From contig CBDCYH010000002.1 in NCBI GenBank assembly GCA_965224105.1, positions 62,001-126,000 of the forward strand: 64,000 nt of DNA, in the 5' to 3' direction. Positions 51,301-58,752 of the stretch are shown here, piece after piece. Under the pieces are notes generated by a model that was not told the DNA's origin, ran no database searches, and saw only the letters and a list, made by a program, of their open reading frames with translations. Origin of the DNA: CBDCYH01 sp965224105 (lineage in GTDB: Bacteria > Bacteroidota > Rhodothermia > Rhodothermales > JABDKH01). The position numbers and the translations under genes were made by a program. The first letter of the stretch is position 1; each line of letters begins with the position of its first letter.

Positions 51301-52947
51301 TCGGCAGGCCTGGACCCCACCACGGGCAAAGTCACGCTGATGCTCCATACGTTTGTCGGGGAAGATCGCGACAAGGTCAAAGAGACCGTTCGTGGCCCCA
51401 TGAAGGACTACCTCAGGAGCTCCCTGGGTCTGATAAAAGCTGCGGCATGGCAATTCCCCACCTTCAAGCAAAAAACGACGGATGCAGAAGGGAAATTCTC
51501 GATGGACCAATTGTCGCCGGAAGACGCTGAAACGATCCTGGATTATTCGTTCGACCGCTACTTCGAAACCAGTGGCCTTTTTGGGACTGTTGATGAATGT
51601 TGCGCCACGGCGCGAGCCATCTCAGAATCGGGTGTAGATGAAATTGCGTGTCTTATCGATTTCGGAATCGATGTTGATACCGTCCTGAGTCATCTGCCAC
51701 AACTCAAACAGGTGAAAGACACCTTCACCGCGGACTCCGGGGCACTGACGTCTCTGGCATCTACTATTCTCGATACCAAAGCAGATTACCTGCAATGCAC
51801 TCCTTCGCTAGCAAGGATGTTGCTTGCAGATGCGGATGGGAACAAGGCCCTGCAATCACTGAACCGGCTACTTGTTGGTGGTGAAGCTCTGCCTTCGTCA
51901 TTGGCTTCGGAGCTAAGAGAGCATTGCGCAGAAATATCCAACATGTACGGTCCTACCGAGACTACGATCTGGTCTTCCGTGATGGACGTGCAGGAGCTGG
52001 GTGGAACGTCGACTGTACCGATTGGAAAGCCAGTTGCGAACACCCAATTCTACATTCTTGACGACCAAAAACGACTATTGCCACCCGGGATCCCTGGCAC
52101 GTTGCACATTGGAGGTGCTGGTGTCACCGGCGGGTACCACAAGCGGGATGTATTGAACAGAGAGAGGTTTACCTCGATCGATGGGCTGGCAAACGGCCGA
52201 GTGTATAATACTGGCGACCTTGTTGTCGCCGACGACGACGGTGTCTTCCATTTCCTCGGCCGAGAAGATTTCCAGGTCAAGATTCGCGGTTATCGCATTG
52301 AGCTTGGAGACATTGAATCAGCCCTTACACGGCATACCTCCGTCAAATCAGCCGTCATAACCGCTTCATCCCCCGAGCTTGCAACCTTGATAGCGTACTT
52401 CATCCCAGAGGGTGAGGTGAACATCGATCACGGGCATTTACAAACACACCTTGCGGACCTACTCCCTGAGTACATGGTCCCCAGCAAATTTATCCAGGTG
52501 CACGAGTTTCCGCTTACTCCCAACAAGAAAATCGATCGCGCTGCTCTGGCAAAACTGCAGGACGGACGAGGACGCTCGGACGCTCGCCAAGGCTCCGTTT
52601 CAAAGAGCAGCGAACCTACGCCTTCGATGATAAGCACATCGGGCGATGTCGAGGGTATCATCCGTTCGATATGGATCGACCTATTGCAAACCGATGCGGT
52701 AGGCCTGGATGACAATTTCTTCGACATTGGCGGACATTCCCTTCTTGCAGTACAGGTAAATGCACGCCTTCAAGAGCAGATCTCATCCCAAATCTCGCTA
52801 ATAGATTTGTTTCGCTTCCCGACCATCCGCTCTTTAGCAAACCATCTCGCGAGCCAGGGTGGTGCAAATGTGGAGGATTCCAAGGCGACATCAACCGGCT
52901 CGTCCCGTGCGGCCAAGAGGAAACGAGCACGCCTGCGCAGACACTAG
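48346..52947 (+). CDS. Single-module NRPS: formyltransferase, adenylation domain with inserted luciferase-like monooxygenase, carrier protein
   Basis: A 1533-residue protein. Residues 20-300 are a formyltransferase domain with the Asn108, His110, Asp146 triad (NFHDGPLP and GIDTG). A stretch that may be a decayed condensation domain (310-540, no HHxxxDG) follows. The adenylation domain starts at about 550: A3 YTSGSTGRPKG at about 687, A4 SFDISVLELL. An insertion of about 350 residues (768-1125) is a flavin-dependent luciferase-like monooxygenase of the MupA/Atu3671 type (WTPERHFHEFGGLYPNP, ISFAAGWQPNDF). A5 NMYGPTETT at about 1200 through A10 PLTPNKKIDR complete the adenylation domain. The carrier protein has Ser1465 in DIGGHSLLA. 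Specificity residues read D-I-L-Q-L-G-M-I-W, one change from a standard glycine code. No thioesterase is present; the tail is basic. It is the only rightward gene in the locus. Confidence 0.88.
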   Translation: MTYAPNQESNVTPLSKSVTQSSFVLVGEQSLLIQCASMLQTAGGSIAAVFTRNESIHDWSRNASVESFDTNEIEAETRTLQFDYLLSIANFAIIEDAVLSRASIGCVNFHDGPLPEYAGLNTPAWAIIAGEKKWAITWHVMDAGIDTGRIVHRHPIEIAENETSFSLNTKCYGAAIDSFPTVLENISNPSFKPSAQEEKPRVYCAKSKRPEFNGLLDFQKTAGEIDQLVRALDFGNYDNPLAVPKIFAGDSLYQVTSARILPRHSSETPGTVLSTGPVVISTASNDIELGLSKFNANQPEEPTAPSLPVGLVIQPPDEICTTAVLKQLVKSAKSEPALIRLLREPVPATLPHWSGRDAINRSGTTITSNLGAIPTDQAVALIISYLSRLTGQSSIDVATTYPGHPLFGNTIPHRFAIDESQPLEKSLKRIAKTLNTAQPVTADFQARYPTLHLRTNIVVGTEKPDAPIDADLFVCVPQDGSVEWVSNGTLKPRDLERMAKDLTRLEAFDAGTPLKDFPLVQQEAQDELLERWSGPDAEFDQSLRVEEIIDEVTDVNPDGIALRCANRVVTYGQLKSESDAVALGLSAVLDETDEWVGVHMHRGSDMVIALLGIMKSGRAYVPLDPSFPAERLRHMVEDSGLSLAICSSSTPVKGLSVSTTTLQKLRTMPPSNPRASKSDLAYMIYTSGSTGRPKGVRVTHSNVVNFFQAMDLTVPVEPGKRWCAVTSLSFDISVLELLWTLTRQLEVVVFSGESIELHNPAEDPGNPKQKLDFSLFYFSSYTAGQTGSKQYRVLLDGARYADANGFLAVWTPERHFHEFGGLYPNPATTSAALATITNNVRLRAGSCVSPLHHVLRLTEEWSVVDNLSDGRVDISFAAGWQPNDFVLQPQNYADRKEIMFAQIEDVQKLWAGETMSFADAQGKEVELSIRPQPVQRELDVWITAASNPETFEMAGVKGYNILTHLLGQTTQDLAAKIEIYRNARESAGLDPTTGKVTLMLHTFVGEDRDKVKETVRGPMKDYLRSSLGLIKAAAWQFPTFKQKTTDAEGKFSMDQLSPEDAETILDYSFDRYFETSGLFGTVDECCATARAISESGVDEIACLIDFGIDVDTVLSHLPQLKQVKDTFTADSGALTSLASTILDTKADYLQCTPSLARMLLADADGNKALQSLNRLLVGGEALPSSLASELREHCAEISNMYGPTETTIWSSVMDVQELGGTSTVPIGKPVANTQFYILDDQKRLLPPGIPGTLHIGGAGVTGGYHKRDVLNRERFTSIDGLANGRVYNTGDLVVADDDGVFHFLGREDFQVKIRGYRIELGDIESALTRHTSVKSAVITASSPELATLIAYFIPEGEVNIDHGHLQTHLADLLPEYMVPSKFIQVHEFPLTPNKKIDRAALAKLQDGRGRSDARQGSVSKSSEPTPSMISTSGDVEGIIRSIWIDLLQTDAVGLDDNFFDIGGHSLLAVQVNARLQEQISSQISLIDLFRFPTIRSLANHLASQGGANVEDSKATSTGSSRAAKRKRARLRRH

Positions 52948-52950
52948 TGT

Positions 52951-53955
52951 CTATATCGGCATTGCCTCTCTACCCAACTTATCAGCCTTGTGCGAGACGT
53001 TCTCGGGTCGGATGAGAGAGTAAATCCCTTTGTACAGAGGCCAACCAAGGAACCGAGGCATCCAGCGGAGGCAAAAAAGTTGAACTATGCCGCGCAGGGA
53101 AAATCTCGGATAGTCCGGACTGTTAATGATCTTTTTTGCTTCTTCCCACCGCCCGTTCAGCATAAAATCGCCAACGCCTTGCCGCGTTAGAATCGACATC
53201 GCGCGTGCTCTGGTTGCTTCCACCTCTGGGCTAACAGTTTTATCCAACAGTGCCAGGGCCAGATCGCCAAAACCGTGGATGGACTCCGTGATACGATCAG
53301 AGTGATGTCGGATTTCGGAAACGACATCCGGGCAATAGACAAAGGATGCTCCCTGCGACGCGAGCCTGATAAAGAATTCCGTGTCCTCCTTAATTAGGTT
53401 CGATTGGTAACGAGCAGAGCGAAAGACTGCCGTCTTGACCAACGCGGACGCCGGCGATACAGCGACATCCCAGGCAGCCTGCTCGGCCTCCAGCGCAGAC
53501 AATCTACTGGACCTGATACTGGACCGTCGAAAATGATCGTGATACAAATTCGACTTTTCTTTTTGCACCTCTCCATCTTCATTGATGATCAGATGGTTCC
53601 CAAAAACAACATCCCCAGTATCTGAAAGTGCCACGAGCTTTTCGACGCCATCAGACAGGAGGCGGTCATCGTCACCGATAAAAATTACGTACTCTCCTGA
53701 GGCGGCATCGGCGATGAGGTTGCAGTTTTCTGCTACTCCCACGTTGATCTCGTTCGCCCTCACCTTGATTCTGGAATCATCCCGCGCAGCCGCGACACAC
53801 CATTCGTAAATAGATTTCGTTATCCCGGCATTCGAATGCGGATTCTGCGAAAGAATGATCTCAATCTCGTCGTGGGTTTGTGCCTTGCACGATTCGAGCG
53901 CTTCCTCAAGAAATCGCATGCGACGATAGACCGGTATTCCTATAGTTACAAGCAC
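52951..53955 (-). CDS. Glycosyltransferase family 2 protein
   Basis: A 334-residue GT-A enzyme. The N-terminal pattern is LVTIGIPVYRRMRFLEEALE, then the DDDR motif in YVIFIGDDDRLLSDG that binds metal and nucleotide sugar. ALVKTAVFRSARYQSNLIKEDTEFFIRLASQG is the usual acceptor-side region (spanning 185-215). It lies 6 bases after the PIG-L gene and converges on the NRPS with a gap of 3 bases. It is the last gene of the right-hand leftward operon. Donor and linkage unknown. Confidence 0.9.
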   Translation of the reverse strand: MLVTIGIPVYRRMRFLEEALESCKAQTHDEIEIILSQNPHSNAGITKSIYEWCVAAARDDSRIKVRANEINVGVAENCNLIADAASGEYVIFIGDDDRLLSDGVEKLVALSDTGDVVFGNHLIINEDGEVQKEKSNLYHDHFRRSSIRSSRLSALEAEQAAWDVAVSPASALVKTAVFRSARYQSNLIKEDTEFFIRLASQGASFVYCPDVVSEIRHHSDRITESIHGFGDLALALLDKTVSPEVEATRARAMSILTRQGVGDFMLNGRWEEAKKIINSPDYPRFSLRGIVQLFCLRWMPRFLGWPLYKGIYSLIRPENVSHKADKLGREAMPI

Positions 53956-53960
53956 AGATC

Positions 53961-54626
53961 CTAATCAGCTAGATCGAGTTTGACTTTACGTGCATAAAAC
54001 GCTTCCGCCCTACCGGTCAAAGAACCACATTCCATGGCACGAATAGCCATCAGTCCGTGAAACAGATCTTCGCGGAACCAATGCTTCGATCTTTGACTCG
54101 CGAATGCCCGTTGCAAGTAGCTAACTTTTTTCTCTGCATCGTCCAGGCTCAACTCTACGAAAACGTTTGGGTGGCCCAGGTCACCATCGAATTTGGGTAT
54201 CTCGTACCCGAGAATCAGGTGACTTCGAAACGTATTCCATACCAGGTTCGCAGCAACCTTATGATCCTGATGTTTGTCGTTTTGCTGGTGACAAAAAATG
54301 AGATCCGGTTGAGACGGCTTGAGTGACTTTTCAAAAAAGGTCTTTATCTCGCTCCACTGCTCGGGAAAAAAACCATCACGAAAACCCGGTAGAAGGATGT
54401 TGGGATTGGCATTTGGACCGAGGAAAAGCTCGGCAGCTGCCCGCGCCTCATCCGCTCTTTCACCCGAACCACTGAGAACACACCATGTGATTTCAGCCGA
54501 CGGGTATTTTCTTGACAAAGACAGGACTGTTCCGCCAACTCCAATTTCAATATCGTCTGAATGGGCACCAATGAAGAGAATCCTTGGCGTCCGATTTGTC
54601 GGAAAGTCGAGTGCCAGGGTTGTCAT
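53961..54626 (-). CDS. PIG-L family N-deacetylase
   Basis: A 221-residue zinc deacetylase from ATG 54626, which overlaps the cytidylyltransferase stop as TGATG; the longer frame to 54749 is not needed. The zinc motif appears as GAHSDDIEIGVGG (AHxDD) and the second ligand region as NDKHQDHK. PIG-L proteins remove N-acetyl groups from sugars such as GlcNAc-PI, or from diacetylchitobiose and bacillithiol precursors. Here it could expose a free amine on a sugar of the polymer or its precursor. The substrate is inference. Confidence 0.88.
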   Translation of the reverse strand: MTTLALDFPTNRTPRILFIGAHSDDIEIGVGGTVLSLSRKYPSAEITWCVLSGSGERADEARAAAELFLGPNANPNILLPGFRDGFFPEQWSEIKTFFEKSLKPSQPDLIFCHQQNDKHQDHKVAANLVWNTFRSHLILGYEIPKFDGDLGHPNVFVELSLDDAEKKVSYLQRAFASQRSKHWFREDLFHGLMAIRAMECGSLTGRAEAFYARKVKLDLAD

Positions 54627-55441
54627 CAACCTACCACAGCATTTACACTTCTTGTCTGTGTTCGATCTTTGTCCCACACAAGCCACGGAGCCTGCCCTGA
54701 AGCATACAGGTCGTCCAGTATCTGTTTCTCCTTGAACGTATCCATGCACGCCCAGAAGCCGTCGAACTCATACGAGACAAGCTGATTCACTTCGATGAGT
54801 CTGCGGAACGGCTCTTCGACCAGTTCCTCGCCCGGACGCATGTAGTTGAATATCTCGTTCTTGAGAATAAAGAAACCTCCATTGATCCGGATGTTCTCTT
54901 CTGCCACGGTGTTAATACTGGTAACCGTTCCGTCGCGACCGCTTTGGATCACGTGGAAACTCTGGTTGGGCGTAATCCCAATGAAACTCGCCACTTTGTC
55001 CTTTGCCAGGAAGAACGCTTCCATGTCGGGTAGGTGTAGGTCCGACAGACCGTCAGAATAGTTGCAAAGGAATACTTCTTCGTCCTCGAGGTATTCTCTC
55101 ACCGCCATTAACCGTTCCCCGACGCACGAGTTAAGTCCCGTGTCGACAAAGGTAATCCGCCAATCCTGGATATCGGATGCCAGCAGCTCTACCGACTTCC
55201 CTCCATCCGAGAGAACGAAGTCATTCGAAACAGCCTCATTGTAATTCAGGAAATAGTCCTTAATTACATTTGCTTGATATCCCAGACATAGGATGAAGTC
55301 CTTGTGGCCGTAGTGAGCGTAGTATTTCATGACGTGCCAAAGGATTGGGTGGTATCCAACGGGTACCATCGGCTTCGGAATACTTTCTGAGTAGTCCCGG
55401 AGTCGCATGCCCAAGCCGCCGCAGAAAAGGACCACCTTCAT
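54626..55441 (-). CDS. Glucose-1-phosphate cytidylyltransferase-like nucleotidyltransferase
   Basis: A 271-residue nucleotidyltransferase close to RfbF. It has VLFCGGLGMRLRDYSESIPK with the activating Lys, PILWHVMKYYAHYGHKDF, CLGYQANVIKDYF, the YSDGLSD acidic motif and FDGFWACMDTFKEKQILDD at the end. RfbF makes CDP-glucose from CTP and glucose 1-phosphate, the start of CDP-deoxysugar pathways. It sits in the middle of a set with a C-methyltransferase, RfbC-type epimerase, SDR and aminotransferase. The 137-base gap upstream is the largest within this set. Confidence 0.88.
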   Translation of the reverse strand: MKVVLFCGGLGMRLRDYSESIPKPMVPVGYHPILWHVMKYYAHYGHKDFILCLGYQANVIKDYFLNYNEAVSNDFVLSDGGKSVELLASDIQDWRITFVDTGLNSCVGERLMAVREYLEDEEVFLCNYSDGLSDLHLPDMEAFFLAKDKVASFIGITPNQSFHVIQSGRDGTVTSINTVAEENIRINGGFFILKNEIFNYMRPGEELVEEPFRRLIEVNQLVSYEFDGFWACMDTFKEKQILDDLYASGQAPWLVWDKDRTQTRSVNAVVG

Positions 55442-55578
55442 TTGACCAACCGTCTAAAATGCATACAGATAACAAATCCAGAATCGACGAAAATAGCCAT
55501 TAGTTTAGATATTAGCCGTTCCTCCTAACCCACTCATGCGTAAGGATGTCATGAAATCAGCCATCCTAAATCAAATGG

Positions 55579-56907
55579 CTAATTGTATTTACGGAAAACA
55601 GGCTTTACTGACGGACCTTCCAGGTAGTCTTCGACGTCTCCATCGAGGGCCTTCTTGTAAACCGGAAGGAACTGGTCAACCGCAGCAATCGTCTTGTCGA
55701 TATCGTCTTCCGAGTGGGAGTAACAGACGACGAAAGAGGGTCCGAGGATTCCCCGTCGAACCATTTCTTGCATAAACAACGTGCGGAAGGGTTGGGAGGG
55801 TTGGCCTTCGAGATCTTTCGTTGTAAAAACCAGGTTGCACGGCCTCCCTTCCACGCCCACAAAACCCTCGAGGCCATGACGACGGACACTATCCAACACT
55901 CCTTTGGCAAGTCGCTCGCCTCGAGCGTATAACGTTTCAATAACCGGAAACTGTTCGTAACAATCGATGGTGGCCATAGCTGCTGCAAGCGAGTGGTTTT
56001 CTGCTCCGTGCGTGGAAGACAACAAGAACACTTTTTCTTTATCGTGCAGGATTCCACCGAGGTCCATTATTTCCCGTCGTCCAATCAATGCTGACACAGC
56101 GAAGCCATTGGCAAGTCCTTTCCCGAGTGTGGACAGATCGGGCGTGACTCCGTATTCACTTTGCGCGCCGCCCAGGCTCCAGCGAAATCCGGTAATCATT
56201 TCGTCGAAAATCAGTATCGCACCATTTCTATGGGCGAGTTCTTTCACGCTCTGCAAGTAGCCGGGCTTTGGCTCTACCCCGCGCGCTGCCTCCATGATGA
56301 CGCACGATATCTGATCGGGGTAACTCTCGAAAACATGGGCCAAGGAGTCGAGATCGTTGTAGTCAAAATGAATCGCCTCCGAATCGAACCGTGACGGTAT
56401 ACCACCCGGCATTCCCGTTTTTACAATAAACCAATCGTTGTACGAAATGAAGGGGTTTTGCCGGCAAAGAGCGACAAGGTCTCTTCCGGTATGCGCGCGC
56501 GCCAACTTGATTGCGGCGGTCGTTGTGGTCGAGCCATCTTTTGCAAACTTCACCTGGTCCGCAGCGGGATACAGAGCCAGGATTCGCTCCGCCAAATCTC
56601 CCTCGAGAACGGAGGGCCGGGTGAAATTCGAACCGTTTGCTAACTCAGCCCGAACAGCCTCCACAACGGGTTCGAACGCGTGTCCAAGCGTTACCGCCCG
56701 TAGACCCATCCCGTATTCTATATACTCCGATCCATCTACGTCCCAAACGCGAGCGCCTTTGCCCCTGACTAAAAGTGGCGGCGCATTGAGCGGGTACTGA
56801 TCGTCACCCTTGGCGTACGTATGCGCTCCGCCCGGTATCAGATTGTGTGCTCGTTCCTGCAGGGCCCGAGCGCGTTTGCTAATACCGGTATTTGCGTCAT
56901 CCGTCAT
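55579..56907 (-). CDS. Class III aminotransferase, glutamate-1-semialdehyde aminomutase-like
   Basis: A 442-residue PLP enzyme. The N-terminus IPGGAHTYAKGDDQYPLNAPP, EYGMGLRAVTLGHA, AARGVEPKPGYL, the cofactor Asp in LIFDEMITGFRW, and the PLP Lys in LSTLGKGLANGFAV all match the class III family near HemL. In the haem pathway HemL moves an amino group within one molecule. In this sugar cluster an amino-transfer to a keto-sugar or to a side chain is more likely. It follows the DUF4910 gene by four bases. Substrate inferred. Confidence 0.86.
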   Translation of the reverse strand: MTDDANTGISKRARALQERAHNLIPGGAHTYAKGDDQYPLNAPPLLVRGKGARVWDVDGSEYIEYGMGLRAVTLGHAFEPVVEAVRAELANGSNFTRPSVLEGDLAERILALYPAADQVKFAKDGSTTTTAAIKLARAHTGRDLVALCRQNPFISYNDWFIVKTGMPGGIPSRFDSEAIHFDYNDLDSLAHVFESYPDQISCVIMEAARGVEPKPGYLQSVKELAHRNGAILIFDEMITGFRWSLGGAQSEYGVTPDLSTLGKGLANGFAVSALIGRREIMDLGGILHDKEKVFLLSSTHGAENHSLAAAMATIDCYEQFPVIETLYARGERLAKGVLDSVRRHGLEGFVGVEGRPCNLVFTTKDLEGQPSQPFRTLFMQEMVRRGILGPSFVVCYSHSEDDIDKTIAAVDQFLPVYKKALDGDVEDYLEGPSVKPVFRKYN

Positions 56908-56911
56908 AATC

Positions 56912-58219
56912 CTACTCGTTGATTCGCGACAGGAGGTTGTTCCGCTCTAAAATGCGGGCTGCTCGATCCAAATCGGTCAAACTATATCCGCTTTTCTCCG
57001 CGATATCGAGAATTGAAGATGTCCCGTCACTTTGATTAAGCAGCCACAGAAGTTTCATCTGCATAGATTTGGGGTCGGCCGCGCCGCCAATTTCGCTGTA
57101 CAGCCCGCGTTTGCCCAACTGTGGCTCACCCTCCGGCTCTAGATTTTGCCAACGACAATCAACATCCAGCGACTCCAATATCTGAACGACGATCCGAAAA
57201 CTCTCTTCCAGCGCCGTGGGTGATATGAACGATAAATTGTCAGCTGATGTGTGGTATTCGGGAAAAGTGCCCCACTGACTACGGGACAGGCAACCTGCAT
57301 CGAGGCCGAAACCTGGTGAGGAATACTGCCGCTCGTCGTAGCCGTACGGGGAAAACGGTACCATTCCGTAGGGCATGCCGGAGTTTCTTAACACGCATCG
57401 AACAGTCCTATCGAGGTTCGATAAGGCATCACGGGACTTCTTGTAGGTGATCGGGCCTTCGTCACCAAGGTTTGCAAGAATTAGTACGTGTTTGATTCGG
57501 GAAATCACATCTCTATTGCGCGCAAGCCACGAGATCGCGCCGATGGTACCTGGTGCGAAGATGAATCTAAACGTGTACTCCGTTTCTATTCCGCGCATCA
57601 TCCGCGCGACGTACGTCGCCACCGCAATCCCGGATAAATTGTCATTCGCAAGAGACGGATGACACGAATGGGCACTAATGAGAATTTCTTCGTGACGCCG
57701 CCCGGGAAGTACTGCCTCCCCGTACGTAAGAGAACCTGGCGACAGGCTCGAATCTATCACGGCATGGTACTTTCCGGGAATCAGATTCTCCCTGACTGCA
57801 TGTGGCAAACAAAAACCCCAGTCCTCTTTGTAGTAAGACGTGCGGTAAGGGATGAGGTCGGGCAAGTCGGGCAACGAATGCAGATGTCCCTGAAGGTCAT
57901 CCAAATCAATGTGGATGTCGACCGGAGCGCTGTAGTTGACGACCGACAGGTTGGAATCCTTAAAATCGATAACTGTGGATCCATCGGGTGCCGTAAGATG
58001 CGCGCCGGTGATGTTCCACTCATTCGGAATTGTCCAGTCGAGCACCTTGTCGCCTGTTGGTACTTCCGTCAATTCCAGATCGCAGATGTTGGAAACGTGT
58101 TGGAGAGTTTCTCGGAGGCCGTTACCCGTAATGCTTCGACAAATCGGAAATAGCGTCTCGGCAAAAGCAAATAGATCTGTGCCAATCTGCCCGCGCTCGA
58201 TATCGTTTGCCCATGTCAT
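56912..58219 (-). CDS. DUF4910 aminopeptidase-like protein with C-terminal winged helix
   Basis: A 435-residue protein of the DUF4910/DUF2172 type, related in fold to M28 peptidases. FAETLFPICRSITGNGLRET is the characteristic start. Possible zinc ligands appear in ILISAHSCHPSLANDNLSGI and YHTSADNL, and the middle carries ERQYSSPGFGLDAG. The last 70 residues form a winged helix-like region (SSILDIAEKSGYSLTDLDRAARIL). Such proteins recur in surface polysaccharide clusters near cytidylyltransferases and C-methyltransferases, but their reaction is unknown. The start overlaps the RfbC-type gene stop as TGATG. Confidence 0.85.
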   Translation of the reverse strand: MTWANDIERGQIGTDLFAFAETLFPICRSITGNGLRETLQHVSNICDLELTEVPTGDKVLDWTIPNEWNITGAHLTAPDGSTVIDFKDSNLSVVNYSAPVDIHIDLDDLQGHLHSLPDLPDLIPYRTSYYKEDWGFCLPHAVRENLIPGKYHAVIDSSLSPGSLTYGEAVLPGRRHEEILISAHSCHPSLANDNLSGIAVATYVARMMRGIETEYTFRFIFAPGTIGAISWLARNRDVISRIKHVLILANLGDEGPITYKKSRDALSNLDRTVRCVLRNSGMPYGMVPFSPYGYDERQYSSPGFGLDAGCLSRSQWGTFPEYHTSADNLSFISPTALEESFRIVVQILESLDVDCRWQNLEPEGEPQLGKRGLYSEIGGAADPKSMQMKLLWLLNQSDGTSSILDIAEKSGYSLTDLDRAARILERNNLLSRINE

Positions 58220-58752
58220 CAGACTGGATCGTAGTCAGGATAAGATGCATCCCGCTCATTGATTACGATCACGTCGCGCGGCCACTTGATACCAAACAGT
58301 GAATCGTCGAAGCGAACCCCTGCCCCAGCCTTTGGTTCGTACCGCTCCGAGATGTGATAGAAAACTTCGGTGTTATCCTCCAGGGTGATGAATCCATGCG
58401 CACAGCCCTTGGGCACGTACAACGCGTTTCGTTCCTCAGCGGAGAGCGTGACACCGTAGTGTTGGAGATACGTGACGGATCCCGGCCGTAGGTCGATGAT
58501 CACATCATAAATCGACCCGGCAGTGCACCGAACAATTTTGGTCTCCTCATGCGGAGGTCGTTGGTAATGCATCCCGCGCAGGGTCCCGGCGGAGTGGTTG
58601 AATGAGATACTGCATTGTTCTAGCTGCGTGTCCAGACCATTTTCATCCAGCTCATCCCTCGACCAAGTCCGTGCAAAAAAGCCGCGCTCATCGTGATGGC
58701 GCTCAACCGTGATTACGTACGCACCAACCAAATCAACTGGCGTAAAAATCAT
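58219..58752 (-). CDS. dTDP-4-dehydrorhamnose 3,5-epimerase family protein (RmlC-like)
   Basis: A 177-residue cupin epimerase. Features of RmlC are HDERGFFARTWSRDEL, QCSISFNHSAGTLRGMHYQ with the catalytic His, KIVRCTAGSIYDVIIDLR, and VPKGCAHGFITLEDN. RmlC epimerises C3 and C5 of keto-sugar nucleotides. In this CDP-sugar set it may act on a CDP-4-keto-6-deoxyhexose rather than on dTDP-rhamnose, since no rmlA/B/D genes are here. It overlaps the C-methyltransferase by four bases (ATGA) and the DUF4910 gene by one. Confidence 0.9.
   Translation of the reverse strand: MIFTPVDLVGAYVITVERHHDERGFFARTWSRDELDENGLDTQLEQCSISFNHSAGTLRGMHYQRPPHEETKIVRCTAGSIYDVIIDLRPGSVTYLQHYGVTLSAEERNALYVPKGCAHGFITLEDNTEVFYHISERYEPKAGAGVRFDDSLFGIKWPRDVIVINERDASYPDYDPV

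Noticed and set aside
48346..52947. NRPS as part of a siderophore or peptide-antibiotic cluster
   Set aside because: There are no further modules, condensation domains, thioesterase, phosphopantetheinyl transferase or transport genes for such a product; all neighbours are glycan genes.
55559..55580. Hairpin AGCCAT/ATGGCT at the end of the aminotransferase gene as a terminator
   Set aside because: A six-base stem with a ten-base loop overlapping the stop codon and no T run; too weak.
55536..55775. 79-codon plus-strand frame
   Set aside because: Antisense to the aminotransferase end, with no family resemblance or ribosome binding site.
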